The notes beneath the pieces were generated by a model, which saw only the letters and a program-made list of their open reading frames with translations, was not told the origin of the DNA and did no database searches. 64,000 nucleotides of DNA from Ottelia alismoides (lineage: Eukaryota > Streptophyta > Magnoliopsida > Alismatales > Hydrocharitaceae): the NCBI GenBank assembly GCA_037367405.1, contig JAZKJV010009790.1, positions 124,001 to 188,000 of the forward strand. Direction: 5' to 3'. A program made the position numbers and the translations under genes. Below, piece after piece: positions 23,555-35,186 of this stretch; the stretch's first letter is position 1; every line of letters begins with the position of its first letter.

Positions 23555-23572
23555 CTCCCGGCAATAGTGCTA
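23555..23572 (-). other. Decayed primer-binding site of A
   Basis: Twelve of 18 bases match the tRNA-Asp complement, and all six differences are transitions. The position, 2 nt from the LTR end TGTTCGACC (plus strand), confirms the call. Confidence 0.75.
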
Positions 23573-23574
23573 TT

Positions 23575-25161
23575 TGTTCGACCACTCGGATCGGAGGAGA
23601 GAGTCATATGCTCTACACAAAGCGGTAACGAAGTCATTGAGGTGACCCCTCCAAGAGACCAAGTGATCAAGACAACAATCAATCCACACAATAGATATCG
23701 ATCAATGAATAAGAAGCAGAGTAGGGTGTCGAACAGAGGAAGCACGATGGTGTAGCACTCAATATTATTTATAAAAAATGAATAAATAATATACATATAA
23801 ATGTATATATGTATGCCCACAATTAGTCAAAGAATGTGGGCTAAAATAATATATATAATTAATTTTTTAATTAACTATATATCTCATAATATATATATAT
23901 ATCTTTTTTCATTTAATATAATTATAAAATACTTATAGTAATAATAATATTATAGCTTATATATTAAAATATATAGATATGTAATACTTTATAGGTAATT
24001 CATTTATAAATATAAGTAAAAATAATCAAAAATGGCAAAATCAAATATTTTTGGCGTTTAAATAATTCTTGACTATTTTGTGTTTTTCAAGTAATTTTGC
24101 TAATTTTTGAGATTTTTTAAAGCTCAAGATATATAAAATCAAGGACTTTTTAATTAGACTGAATTGTTTTGAGATTTAAAAATACTAAATAAGGTCAAAA
24201 ATTCTCAAAACTATTTTTATATATTTTAATATATAAAAATATATAGGACACGAAAAAATATTTTTGTATTTCTAGAAGAGTTTTTATATTTTTTATAAGA
24301 TTTTGGAGCTTTTAATTTTTATGTATTTTCTTTTTCTATTTTTAGAGTTTTTTGGTCTGAGAGTACTAGATACTATAATAAACACACACTATTTTTGGGG
24401 GGAATTTTTAAAACACAATTTTATATTTTTTTGTATTTTTAATCAAACGAGGAATATCCGAGATCTTTTTCATTTTTATAAAATAGGAACAAGTCCTAAA
24501 ATGTTGTTCTAAAATTATAGCCTGAAACTACAAGCAAGCACAACACACAAAAATCCTTAAACTAGCATGGGCATTTTTGTAATTTAAAATAAGCTTAGAG
24601 GGTATAATGCAAATAACCCATAAATTTATAATTAATATTCAAAAATTTTATATTAAAAGAAAATTACAAAATATGTAGGAGTATACATGCAATTTACCCA
24701 AGCACATAGGTCGTCACGTGAGGTGACGTGGTGGAGGACTAACGTGCAATATCAGATAAGTCAGGAGGTTAAATGCAAATTATCCAATATTTTTTTAAAT
24801 GGCAGAAAATATTTACAAGATATTTTAAATATTACAAAAATGCAAAGGGTGCAAATGAAGTTTATCCACTAAGTAGTCTTTATCGGGCGATCCTCCATTT
24901 GACACGTGGTTGATCGTGTGACACTCAACGAGGCAGCGGTTCGTCTAATCTAAGGGCTAGGTAAAGACCTGGCATTCTTCCTCTATCCAACGACACCTGG
25001 GTGATTGCAAAGAACACCCAAGAACAGTTGGGCATCCTTACTTTGATCACCGAATCCATACAACTACAGGCTTCATTCTCCTTGTCGATGAGTGGAAGAG
25101 GTAGTTGGGGCTCCTCCACGTGCAATGGCAGGCTCCAAGGACGGCGAGGGGGTTCGAGGCG
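23575..25161 (-). repeat. 5' LTR of element A, inner part
   Basis: This is the PBS-proximal part of A's LTR. It is very AT-rich from 23760 to 24690 and richer in G+C near 24900-25160. It contains CACGTG (24715-24720) next to GACGTGG. On the minus strand this gives CCACGTCACCTCACGTGA, which is also present in D's U5 (about 57386-57403). The LTR is cut by C at 25161, with AGGCG (25157-25161) as the putative target duplication. No gene is seen. Confidence 0.75.
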
Positions 25162-26335
25162 TGATGAATACCCATTCATCACTCTTTATTCTTTTATTTC
25201 AGCTAAAAACCTATGCAAAACACCATGTAGATATGTGTAAATAGAATAAATTACCATCATGCATGCATTATGTGAATAATAATAATTAGCATGTTTTTGT
25301 GCATAAATAAAAGAATAAATAATCAAAAGAAAAAGAGGGAAATATTTAGAATAAATATTGAGCGACCTAATCCCAAGGGAGGGCTCAGTATGGGCCTGAC
25401 CGCAAAAGAATCCAAGTAGAGGGAGATAGCGTCAATCATGTGTACATAACCCTATGTAAATAAATAATATTACTTTCCTCTAAATAAAAATGAAAATGTG
25501 TTTTTGTTATTTTGTACATATTTATAAGAATAAAACTAAAATAAAAATGGGAAAAACAAAAGAAAAATAAAAATAAATAAAACCTCTCTCATCAGTGTAT
25601 ATAGGCCATGTATATAGAATAGCATACCTGTTTATTTTCTCCTTGCAAATAATTAATAAAAATCCAATAAAATTTTTCTATATTCCATATTTCATGATGT
25701 AAATAAATAAAATAAAAATTAGAAAAATAAAAATAAAATAAAAAGAATAAAATCAATTTTCTACCTTGTACATATACCATGTAAATATGTATATATACCT
25801 ATTTATTTAACTTATGTAAATAAATAATAAAAATAAAATAAAAACACCTTTTTATTTCAAATTTTATGTTATAAATAAATAAAATATAAAATTGGAATAA
25901 TTTTATAAAAATAAGCAAAAAATAAAAATAAAAAATCCTTTTATGTATATACCTATATATAATAATAATATAATGTAAATACATAAATTATTTTTCAAAA
26001 AATTAAATAAAAATCACTAAAAAATAATTTGAAAATAAATAAACATTTTTCATGTTTAAAGTTTTTCGAAATAAAAGCATTTACTATTTTTAATTGAATT
26101 TCTAAAATATTAATAATTGGCGGCCTCCCATTGGTCCACGGGGGATTGTTGACCCCGGTCAACTCCCCCCTTGGACCACCAGCCCACGGATCCTGCGCCC
26201 TGGCCCGACTTCGCCTAATTTTTGCGCAGCGATCCGATCTTCCAAGAGGGATCCGTGATCCACACCCGCCTATCCTCTTAGGGATCCGCTCCTTGGATTA
26301 CGTGCTCCACGACCATCCTGTTGGACACTTCACCA

Positions 26336-26341
26336 TATATA
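26336..26341 (+). promoter_or_regulatory. Predicted TATA box of C (5' LTR)
   Basis: TATATA is followed at once by GCCGAC and a C/T-rich stretch, a suitable start region. The same arrangement is kept in the 3' LTR (54005-54010). Confidence 0.6.
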
Positions 26342-26417
26342 GCCGACCTCTGCCGCACATTCCCCGCAATCTTTGGCTTTCCCCCTCGTCGCCAGTGAGC
26401 TCCTCTCCCCCTCCTAT

Positions 26418-26425
26418 GTGACAGC
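26418..26425 (+). promoter_or_regulatory. GTGACAGC box of C (5' LTR)
   Basis: It starts 82 nt after the start of the TATA box. The 3' LTR has GTGACAGT at the same spacing. Confidence 0.45.
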
Positions 26426-26586
26426 TGTGCGGAGGGGGGTTGCAGCGAGGCCCGGGCAGCCGGGAACCACTAATCCAACGACGATCATTGCCGTACGCTG
26501 CCGCGAGGTGCACGCAGTCTCTGGAGCCGTCGATCCATCGAGGCCATGACCCCCGGAGCTCCAGCCCAAACGAATGCGACCGCCAG

Positions 26587-26891
26587 GTAGAGTAGATAGC
26601 ATGTAGGTTAGATTAGATTTTGATTTTTAGGTTTCCGACCACCGCCCTTCGTCGACCATTTCCCGACGTTCCGTTCAACCATTTGCCATGCCGACCCGAC
26701 CATCACCTTCACTAGACTTCTCTCCACCTTCTACATCCCTCCACTCAACCTTATTTGCCCAGGATCAGGATTCCGACCCTCCTCCGCCTTCGCCTCGCCG
26801 GAGGGTTATGCCCCGCTTCATCCCTCGCCCCTTTTCACGTGCTACCGGGTCGAGGCATTTTTCCCTCGACCCAGTTGTCTTCCCGTGCAAG
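26587..26891 (+). other. Probable intron in C's 5' LTR
   Basis: The donor CCAG|GTAGAG is followed by a T-rich tract and ends at GTGCAAG in this copy. The 3' LTR copy has the better acceptor GTGCAG|G at 54568-54569, which suggests this copy has one mutation there. Confidence 0.35.
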
Positions 26892-28639
26892 TTTAGAGGC
26901 AAATGGGTTTCATATGGAAGCTCGACTATTAAAGAACATCTGCTTCAGGTCCACCTCGCCGCTGGGACGTTCTAGGACTTCTCAGCCTCATCGGAGACCA
27001 GCATCCGCTGCGGACACCCTCGAGGGTCATTTTGCCCATCGGAGCAGCGCCGGAGGACCTCCACACCGTGCATAGTGGCTGATCGAACTTCGCCGGAGGA
27101 GAGTTCATCGGCGTTCTACCAGGGAGTCTTCCCGTCGTTGGATCAAGCCCCGTTGCAGTTCTAATCCCAGCTGTTCATCAGCCGAGGATCTCATCCATCC
27201 GATCCATCTAAGGGTCGAATCTGAGGTGTCCATCGCCAAAGAGTTATCCCCCATTCCTAGCCATTAGATCATAAGTGGACGACGCTTGGCTGTTGGATCG
27301 TGAATAAAAGGGTAAATTATCCTTAGTCCCTTCCTACTTTAACATTTACATGTTAGTCCTGTAAATATTTAGTGTAGTTATTTTTATTTTGGATATTTTA
27401 CAGTCACGACCTCGGTGTTTTTGTTATTAGCAACTTAGTCCCTGTTTGTATGAGCCACGTGCGTCGACACGTGAGGTTTTGGAACATTTGTACTTGTAGT
27501 CCTGTATTTCCAATGTGTTACTGATTGATCTTTTATAGATAGGATTTACATTGATGCCCCTCTGTGCCTGATTCACTTGCCTTGCGCGTGATTTTGTGGA
27601 ATTTTTGCACAAAGGTCCCTGAGCTTTATTTGCTTGTTATGGTTTGGCCCTGAAAATACTTTTCTTTGCATTTAGGTCCCTGACTGTTGTATACCTTATT
27701 TTTATTAAATAAAATATCAAATTAAATCCAAATTAGATGAAATTTGGACACATGGCTCCTGCCACTGTGTAAAAACTTCCCTAAAATTTTGAGATATTTT
27801 TTAGGCCTTTTCATATTTTTAAAAATTCAAAAACAGTGATTTTTGCTACTCTCTGAATTGGAAAATCCAAGAAAAATATAAAAATTTGTCTAAAAATTAT
27901 AAAAAAATTTAAGGTTAGTTAGTTTTTGTGTATTTTAGTTTCTATCCAATTTTCGTGTTTTTTGGATATATAAAAACTTTAAAATTGAAAAACCCTAAAA
28001 ATTTTATTAAAATTCTAATAAATTCTATAAAAATAAAAAAATATAAACTCTTTTCCTGTAGTCTAGTTTTTGTTTATAATTTTCATAAAAATTGCCTCCA
28101 GACTTTTATAGATCCATTTTATATTTTTAATGGATCTTTCAAGCCTGGCTGTACAGTGATCATCTGTTTTCTTTTTTCTTGATTTTTAGAAAATCATATA
28201 AAAATTATACAATTCTGAAAAATTCACCAAAAACACTAAAAACATAAAAAAAATATAAAAACATTTTTATTAGATTTTTCTGTATATTTTTTAGTGTTTC
28301 TAATAATTGGTGAAGTTGCTTGTTTTACATTTCTTTATAAAACCAAAAACACAAAAACATTTAAAAATAATTAAAAATCCACCAAAAATATTTTCTCTTT
28401 ATTTTATTCCTTTTTTGACTACTTTATAGTCGTGCTCCCTGAGTCCGACCCTGGTCGCTATACCAGGTTAATAAAAGTAGCGAGGACCGCTTCTTGTTTT
28501 GATTGATTTCATATCTTATTTTGGTGGTTCTATCCTTATTTTCTTGTTGACCGAGTCTTCTCGATCTGGGTCGCAATGACCCGAGAGTGATTTTTACCTC
28601 ACCCGGATCTTGAGATCTTTGATTTCTCGGTCATCAGAA

Positions 28640-28657
28640 TGGCGCCGTTGCTGGGGA
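28640..28657 (+). other. Primer-binding site of C (tRNA-Asp)
   Basis: TGGCGCCGTTGCTGGGGA is one base off the perfect match. It lies 3 nt after the LTR end. Confidence 0.92.
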
Positions 28658-30019
28658 GCACGGCTTAGTAGTCTTCATTTTTTTATTTTTGTTCGGTTTT
28701 GTTTTCGCGGCTTTGTCCGCGGCTTTTCAGTTTTCTGCGGCTTTTCGTGGCTTTTTGTTTTTCTCTGATTTCTTTTTCTTTTATTTTTGTTTGTTTTGTT
28801 TTATTTGTCTTTATTCTCACTTCTGCATATAGTATCATTTTACTTTATTTTATTGCTTTTCTTTTATTGTTATAATAATCTGGTCTGATCACTTCTCTCT
28901 GTTTTCTTGCGAGGGGCCCGAGGACCGAGGCGGCTCTTCTCGAAGAGCCGATGCAACCACGGATGTCGGAGGCGACTCCCTTCTGCACAGAGCCACAGGA
29001 GAGCGCGAGGAGGCGGGCAGGAGTGCTGGAGCTGTAGATAGATTAGATTAGCTTAGAATAGTTTACTTTGTAGTCAGACTATTTAATATTGTAATAATAC
29101 AGGTACCCGGACGTTCAGAGACACTTGTGATTACGGAGTCTGTTTCGTCGAGCACCGGTGTGCTCGGGGGACCCCACCGTGGTTTTGTTTTGACCGCTTT
29201 TTCTTTCCTTTGATTTCACATGGATTTCTGTGCGTGAGACCCTAGACTTAGATTTTTATTTCGTTGAGCCAGGTAGCCGTAGGTCCACAGCCCTAATAAG
29301 ATTATCTGTTCCTATAGATTACGTCTGGACTTAGGCAAAATAAACCCGTGCTTCACGATAATAGAAATTTCTGCTTAGGAAGGTTCTCACATTGCATCCA
29401 TATAGTTAGTTTAAATTTATGCGCGGATCATAATTGCATGTAGACTACTGGAGTCAGGTATGTCTTCTATCTCGTGCATGCATCATTGATTTTGCCGCGC
29501 ATCGGCTTTTCCGTTTTTCCCCCTTGTTTTTCTGGACATAGGAATAAAAGGAAATCGGAAAATTCATTAGACGTTTTCTTGAAAAATACATAAAAAGAAA
29601 AATAATAAAATCGGGATTGTTAATCACACTTGACCTAAAAGTCACATCATTTAAAAATATGTCTTGGGGAGAGTAACCCCCTCCTTGTTTGGTTTGGATG
29701 AGTGAGAGAGTGACCCGCATCCTAGGCTAGAGCCATATCTGATTTCTTGACTGACTACCGGCCTTTTATTCGGGACAGTCGATTGAGAATATTGGATTTC
29801 TATCAGCTCACGTAATCGCTCTAAAAGACTGACTGGATCACCTAAAATAAAATTGACAAAGATAATTGACCGATCTCTTACAGTCTTCATCTCAGTGTGC
29901 GTAGGTGAATCGGGGGGTTTGCCTTCTCATCTTGTGTGTTTCCAGATCCCTTCCATCTATCTTTCTCCCTCCCACGCTCCCTTCAGTCTTCTTCTTCTCT
30001 TCCCCTTCTGTATCCCTGG
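28658..30019 (+). other. Element C 5' leader (untranslated)
   Basis: No gene is seen in 1.36 kb. It holds a GC-rich block shared with B and D (28905-29020), including an 8-bp hairpin at 28931-28950 (CGGCTCTT/AAGAGCCG), the CGAGCAC stem-loop at 29149-29166, and a possible splice pair: donor CAG|GTACCC (GT at 29103) and acceptor TTTCCAG ending at 29945. Confidence 0.6.
29149..29166 (+). other. Leader stem-loop of C
   Basis: Arms CGAGCAC and GTGCTCG (7 bp) with loop CGGT; the apical ACCGGT is self-complementary. The same 18 bases occur in B. Confidence 0.55.
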
Positions 30020-32137
30020 ATGATGAATCCCCCTCACTTCTTGCCGACTATTGCAGCTTCTCTATCTTTTGACCATCAGTCCAGTCCACCTTTGAGGGAG
30101 GTCGGATCTCCGACCAACCTCCCGCTCCCTCCCGCCCATCCCTTTCACTACTCTGGGCATGCTGTGCTAGATGTCCGTGGATATCAGATGGAGCAGATGC
30201 GAGACCCGAACGATGCCATTGCTGAGTTGAGAGTGCACTCCGTTCGTGATCAGAGAGAGCATATGAGATTATCAGATAAATCCTATGACAGATTGATGGA
30301 GGAGCAAATAGGATAGGGAGCTCAGTCAGCTTCTACACTAGGTCCATTCATTCTGGATTTGGAGCTTATTCAGAGACTGCCGACATTTTCAAGAGAGGTG
30401 CACGAGGAGCCCTATCTTCACATGTCCGAGTTCAAGGAGTTTTGCAGGACACAGATCTATTCAAACATTACTGCAGAGGAGATGATGATGAGGACCTTCT
30501 TCACACTTCAGGATAGAGCCATGAGATGGCACAGACGATTGGGGAGGAGATTCGCTACGTGGGGAGAGCTACGCCGAGAGTTTCTACAGAGAATCGTTCC
30601 CCAGCGTAGAGCAGAGATTATGCGGTCTTTGATCACCGACTTTTCAGTTGACCCCCAGGAGCCACTGCATGAGGCATGGCTGAGGTTTCTTGACCTCTTG
30701 AGGAGATTTCCCGACCACGGACTTCCACTGACGGACCTTATTGAGATCTCCATGCGGGGGATGATCGCAGAGCAGATAGCACTGGTGATTACCGCATGTG
30801 GCGATTCACACCGCAGTTCCGACATTGAGTTGTTGGATACCATCTCGTGGTTACTTTCACAAAGACCTTCTTTATGAGATGTCATAGTCGGGACAACACA
30901 TGAGGATGTTGCAGTACCAGTGGGGTGTGTCGCACGACATGAGGATATAGTTTCTACACACCAGCCCGAGGACTTGGATGCTCCAGCACCACAGAGTACA
31001 TAGGAGATGACTGCGATAGTAGAGGTTCTGACCCAGAGTCTACTCGAGTTCCCGTTGGTCTTCCAGCTAGTGTTCGAGGCAGCCCCAGAGTTTTCAGTCA
31101 ACGATTCTTGGATATCAGCTCTTCTGATACTCCAGGAGACGGAGGAACCCCCACTTTTACAGCCATTGATTCAGCCACTTCAGTATCCAGTCCCGGAGGA
31201 GTCAGCTTCTTTTCTGCAGAGACACTTCTCGGAGTCCGACGGATACCATGACTCATCCCAGCAGCCACAGCTTGATATGGGACACCACTTTGAGAGGTCA
31301 GACACAGATAGTCTTGTATTCGAGCCTTTTGCCATCCACTTTGTTGAGACAGACACACTTGCTGAGGACCTGATGACAGCCAGCATTGCCGCAGAGTGAG
31401 GATCAGCCACAGACACATTGCCAGCCTCCGCGATGTTGACCAGTGCCTTCTCCTGCTTCTAGATTGCCGAGAGCCAGACTTCAGATGATGATGCAGCCTG
31501 GTGCACCAAGTGGGTGCTTGACAGCAGCGCAGATGCCCTTCTAGATCTTGATCCTCTATTTCTCACTGATGATCTTGCATTTCTCCCCGAGGGTTATCTG
31601 CGGGAGAATGCCACCCACGATGAGTACTTGGTTTCACCTTCTGAGAGTGTATCTGATCTGGCAGATCACGAAATCGAGTCTTCTGATCATTCTGATTCTA
31701 AGTCATCTCACCTCGACGACCCTCGCGAGGATGAGCCGATACTTGAGATATTCGATGATTTGCCCGATTTGTCTCTATCATATGCATCGGATATCAGTCT
31801 TCTTAGAGAGTCTCCTGATCTTGACTGTCCACACCTTTTTGAGACACTGATCGATGTGGAGGATTCCATGACTGATCCATCCTTCTCCACGTTTGATTTC
31901 TTCGGCTCTACACTTCCACTCCAGTCTGATCTAGAGCTGACGATTTCTTTTGTGCTACCGGATCCTGATCACATACCTCCATATCCTTGGCCGGTAGTAG
32001 ACACCCGCCTGATTGCATACCTGGGTGTCCTTCTTTACACTTTTGATTTCATCACTGTTCCCATACCGAGACTGCGACGACAATACGGCATTTGCCTTAC
32101 AGATGTCGTCCTGAACTTTGACACAGCATTATCCTAG
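30020..32137 (+). pseudogene. Element C gag-like single frame: capsid plus long acidic region
   Basis: A single frame from the ATG at 30020 (MMNPPHF, in the place of MMGRR of B and D) to TAG at 32135-32137 spans about 705 codons without a frameshift. It is broken only by in-frame stops at 30314 (TAG), 30875 (TGA), 31001 (TAG), 31397 (TGA) and 31460 (TAG). The capsid lies at about 30360-30870, with EEPYLHMSEFKEFCRTQIYS, a W-H-R-R-LG motif and HEAWLRFLDLLRRFPDHGL. It resembles the retrotrans_gag core of B and D but differs strongly in sequence. The remaining 420 codons are rich in Asp, Glu and Ser (for example SDLADHEIESSDHSDSKS) and match nothing I recognise. A more hydrophobic segment lies near the end (LIAYLGVLLYTFDFITVPIP). 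There is no protease, RT or integrase motif. Confidence 0.8.
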
Positions 32138-33722
32138 CCTTTGCGCCCAGCTAGGGGCGTAAAACCTAGCGCTTGTTGAGAGGCACCTCAACATTGTACC
32201 ATTTTGTATATACATGTTTCGTCGTGATTTGATCTTTCTTTCTTCCGTTTTTGTTTTCACCCCAGGTCTCGCTTAGGATTATCTTTGCTATACTTAGGAT
32301 AGACCTCATCCTAAGTATAGGGGGGTGGAAACACCGAGTTTTTCCTTTCGTTCCGTTTCATCACTTCTGTTGTTGACTATACTTAAGGATTCTTCACCTT
32401 AGGTATAGGGGGAGTGATGCCCTCCATCCTGTATATATTTGTTGATTTTCCTTCTCGTTTTCTACCTCTGTTGTGTTGTCTATACTTAGGGATATTTTAA
32501 CCTAAGTATAGGGGAGGTAGACCCTGTACATTCTCACTCGGTTTTCCCTTTGTGTACAGCCTGTTATACTTAGGATTATTTGATCCTAAGTATAGGGGGA
32601 AATGCCAAGACCCTCTTGCATTTCTATTATTTTCATTCATCGTTGTATATAGCCTTCCTTTTCACTTCCCTATACTAAGCACGAGTTATGTCTTCTTCAT
32701 CGCTCTTGACCCTGAGGACATCGTTCGAGCTAAGTATAGGGGGTGTGTATATATTTCATATATACTTTATCCATAACTCGTATTTTGTGTGAGTGTGTTA
32801 ATAAATAAAAATGGCTAAAACCCAAAAACCCATAAAAATTAAAATTTTTCCTTGTAAATAAAAATTCTTTTATTGCACATACATATCTAGTTGTACAAAT
32901 TATTCTTGTAAAAATGTTTGTAAAAACTTTTTGTGTAAATATTGTGTAAATATTTTCTTATCAAAATTATGTATATAGTACAAATTTTTTCTAAAATGTT
33001 TTGAAAATCAAAAGTTTGCAAAAACCTTGTGTAAATTTGTATAAATATTTTGCAAAACTTGCATTCATGCATACATCCGTGGTTTCAAAACATTTTTCAA
33101 AAATTTTGCACATGTGTAAATATTTGCAAAATTGCATCTTTGTAAATTTTTGTATAGTTTTTCCTGGATTATAGTTGACATTTAAACTAGCCTGAATTAA
33201 ATTGGAAAATGGAGCTTGGTTAAGATCTTAATCCACCTAATTATAAGAGGAACCTTATAGGGCTTAGGGTTGAGGCTTTTCAGGTCCATGGTAACTTAAT
33301 TCTTTGAGTCCACTAGGCTATGATCATATGTCATCTCAATGAGCCTAAGTAGAGCACTTAACAACACACACATGACTCATATAGACAATGGCTTGACTTG
33401 GACCCGCACTTTACACCGAGCTCTCTACGGAAGAGGTGGTGAGGAGGCAGTCTTCCTTGACTTGGGGTAGCATATGAGGGTAGTACTTCTAGGCGGAACC
33501 TCTCTTCTTCTTATAGTGAAGGAAGTGCATCTCAACTTGGTCTGATTGCCATGAGGTCTAACGACAGGAGTTGTGGGTTGCAATAATGCTTCAAAAGAGG
33601 GATAGTCTACTGGCTCGAGAGGAAAAACTCCTTATGTATATATGGTGCACCTTGTAAATATGTTGTACAGATGCACACTGAAAAAAATGCAAAAAGAAAA
33701 TAACTCCAAAAAAGTGGTGGGT
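32138..33722 (+). other. Element C 3' untranslated region, first part
   Basis: No gene is seen. The region has PPT-like hairpins (32289-32744), then AT-rich sequence, then a segment (33180-33700) nearly identical to B's 47240-47800. B is inserted after TGGGT at 33718-33722, and the region resumes at 52180. Confidence 0.8.
32289..32744 (+). repeat. Array of PPT-like hairpins in C
   Basis: Arms of the type TATACTTAGGAT and ATCCTAAGTATA occur at 32289-32319, about 32379-32407 (imperfect), 32481-32510 and 32565-32593. A fifth PPT copy (GCTAAGTATAGGGGG, 32730-32744) pairs loosely with TATACTAAGC near 32670. Each right arm runs into a G-run of four to six, reproducing the polypurine tract. Confidence 0.8.
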
Positions 33723-35010
33723 TGATGAATACCCATTCATCACTCTTTATTCTTTTATTTTAGCTACAAAAACCCATGCAAAACACATGTAGATTCCTGT
33801 AAATAACAATAATTGTCAAAAAGCATGCATTGTGTAAATATGCATTTTTAGCATGTTTTTGTGCATAAATAAAAGAATAAAGAAATAAAAGAAAAAGAGG
33901 GAGATATTTAGAATAAATATTGAGCGACCTAATCCCAAGGGAGGGCTCAGCATGGGCCTGACTGCATAAAAACCCAAGTAGAGAGAGATAGGGAAGCTCA
34001 TGTGTATATATACCTATATATAAAAATATTTTCCTCCAAATAAAAATAAAAATAAAAATGCATTTTTGAGAATATGTATATATTTATAAATATTAAATTA
34101 AAATAAAAATAAAGAAAATTAAAAATAAAATAAAACACCCTTCCTCATCGTACATACACCATGTACATAAAATCACTTGTCCATTTATTTCCCTTAATAA
34201 ATAAATAAATAAAAATCCTATAAAAATATGTACATAGTCTATATTTCATAATGTAAATAAGTAAAATACAAACCATAAAAATAAAAATAAAATAAAAAGA
34301 AATAAAAATAAAATCAAAATCAACATTGTATTTATACCATGTACATATGTATATATAACTATTTATTTAAATCTTGTAAATAAATAATAAAAATAAAATA
34401 AAATACGCTTTTATTCTAAATTTTATTCTATAAATAAATAAAATATAAAATTGGAATAAAATGTACAAAAATAAATAATTAAAAATCAAAAATTAAAAAT
34501 GTATATTGTATATACCTATATATAATAATACTATATTGTAAATACATTATTTTTATTTCAAAAAAATAAATAAAAATCACCAAAAAATAATTTAAAAAAA
34601 AGAAACATTTTTCATGTTTTAACTTTTTCAAAATTCGGCCATTTACTATTTATTATTTAATTTCCAAATATTTAATAATTGGCACAGTCTGATTAGTCCA
34701 CGGGGGATGTTGACCCCCGGTCAACTCTCCCCCCAGGACCACCAGACCCGGATCTTGTTGCCCTGACCCGTTTTCTCCTATTTCTTCCCACTCGATCCGA
34801 TCGCCAAACCCCTTAACACCGGGTCCTAATCCTTCCTGATACATCCGAGATTCACGCCCGGGGTGGGTTTTAGGGATCCAAGCTCTGATCTGATCGCCCA
34901 ACTCCCATCTAGCCGGACCCCTCATACTATTTAGCTGAAGCTCCGCCGCACTTTTCCGGCTATCTTTGGCGTTGTCTCTTCCACCCAGGACCTCCACCTG
35001 ATACCCTAGA

Positions 35011-35018
35011 GTGACAGC
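35011..35018 (+). promoter_or_regulatory. GTGACAGC box of B (5' LTR)
   Basis: It starts 83 nt after the start of the TATTTA box at 34928-34933. The 3' LTR repeats this exactly (49642 and 49725). Confidence 0.45.
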
Positions 35019-35186
35019 TAGCCGTCGGTGTGTTGCAGAGAGGCGGAGAGGCTTCCCGTCACTGATCCGGCAGCATCTCGCCGTCGTGCGCCGCCCAGAG
35101 CGGCACCTGAGCCGCGGGCGTTCGACGACCCTCGAGGCGACGACCAGAGCTACCTCAGCTCATTCCCAGTCGACCACAGTCACCAG

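Larger units (their letters stand above)
25162..28636 (+). repeat. 5' LTR of element C
   Basis: Starts TGATGAATACCCATTCATCA and ends CGGTCATCA before the PBS; 3,475 bp. The first kilobase is AT-rich. A GC-rich block (26110-27300) holds the TATA box, the GTGACAGC box and a probable intron. The rest is T/A-rich U5 with paired CACGTG boxes at 27456-27461 and 27468-27473. Confidence 0.92.
25162..33722 (+). mobile_element. Element C, first part: gag-only Athila-type element
   Basis: From left to right: 5' LTR (25162-28636), PBS, leader, one long gag-like frame (30020-32137) with nonsense changes, and a 3' region interrupted by B. The element resumes at 52180 and its 3' LTR starts at 52801. In about the first 330 bases its two LTRs differ by roughly 3% by hand count. 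No PR, RT or IN motif is present, so it is non-autonomous. Its 3' region is almost identical to that of B. Confidence 0.9.

Noticed and set aside
31098..31418. Antisense frames in C's gag region (also 30508-31101 minus)
   Set aside because: They are shadows of the sense frame, which has the capsid motifs.
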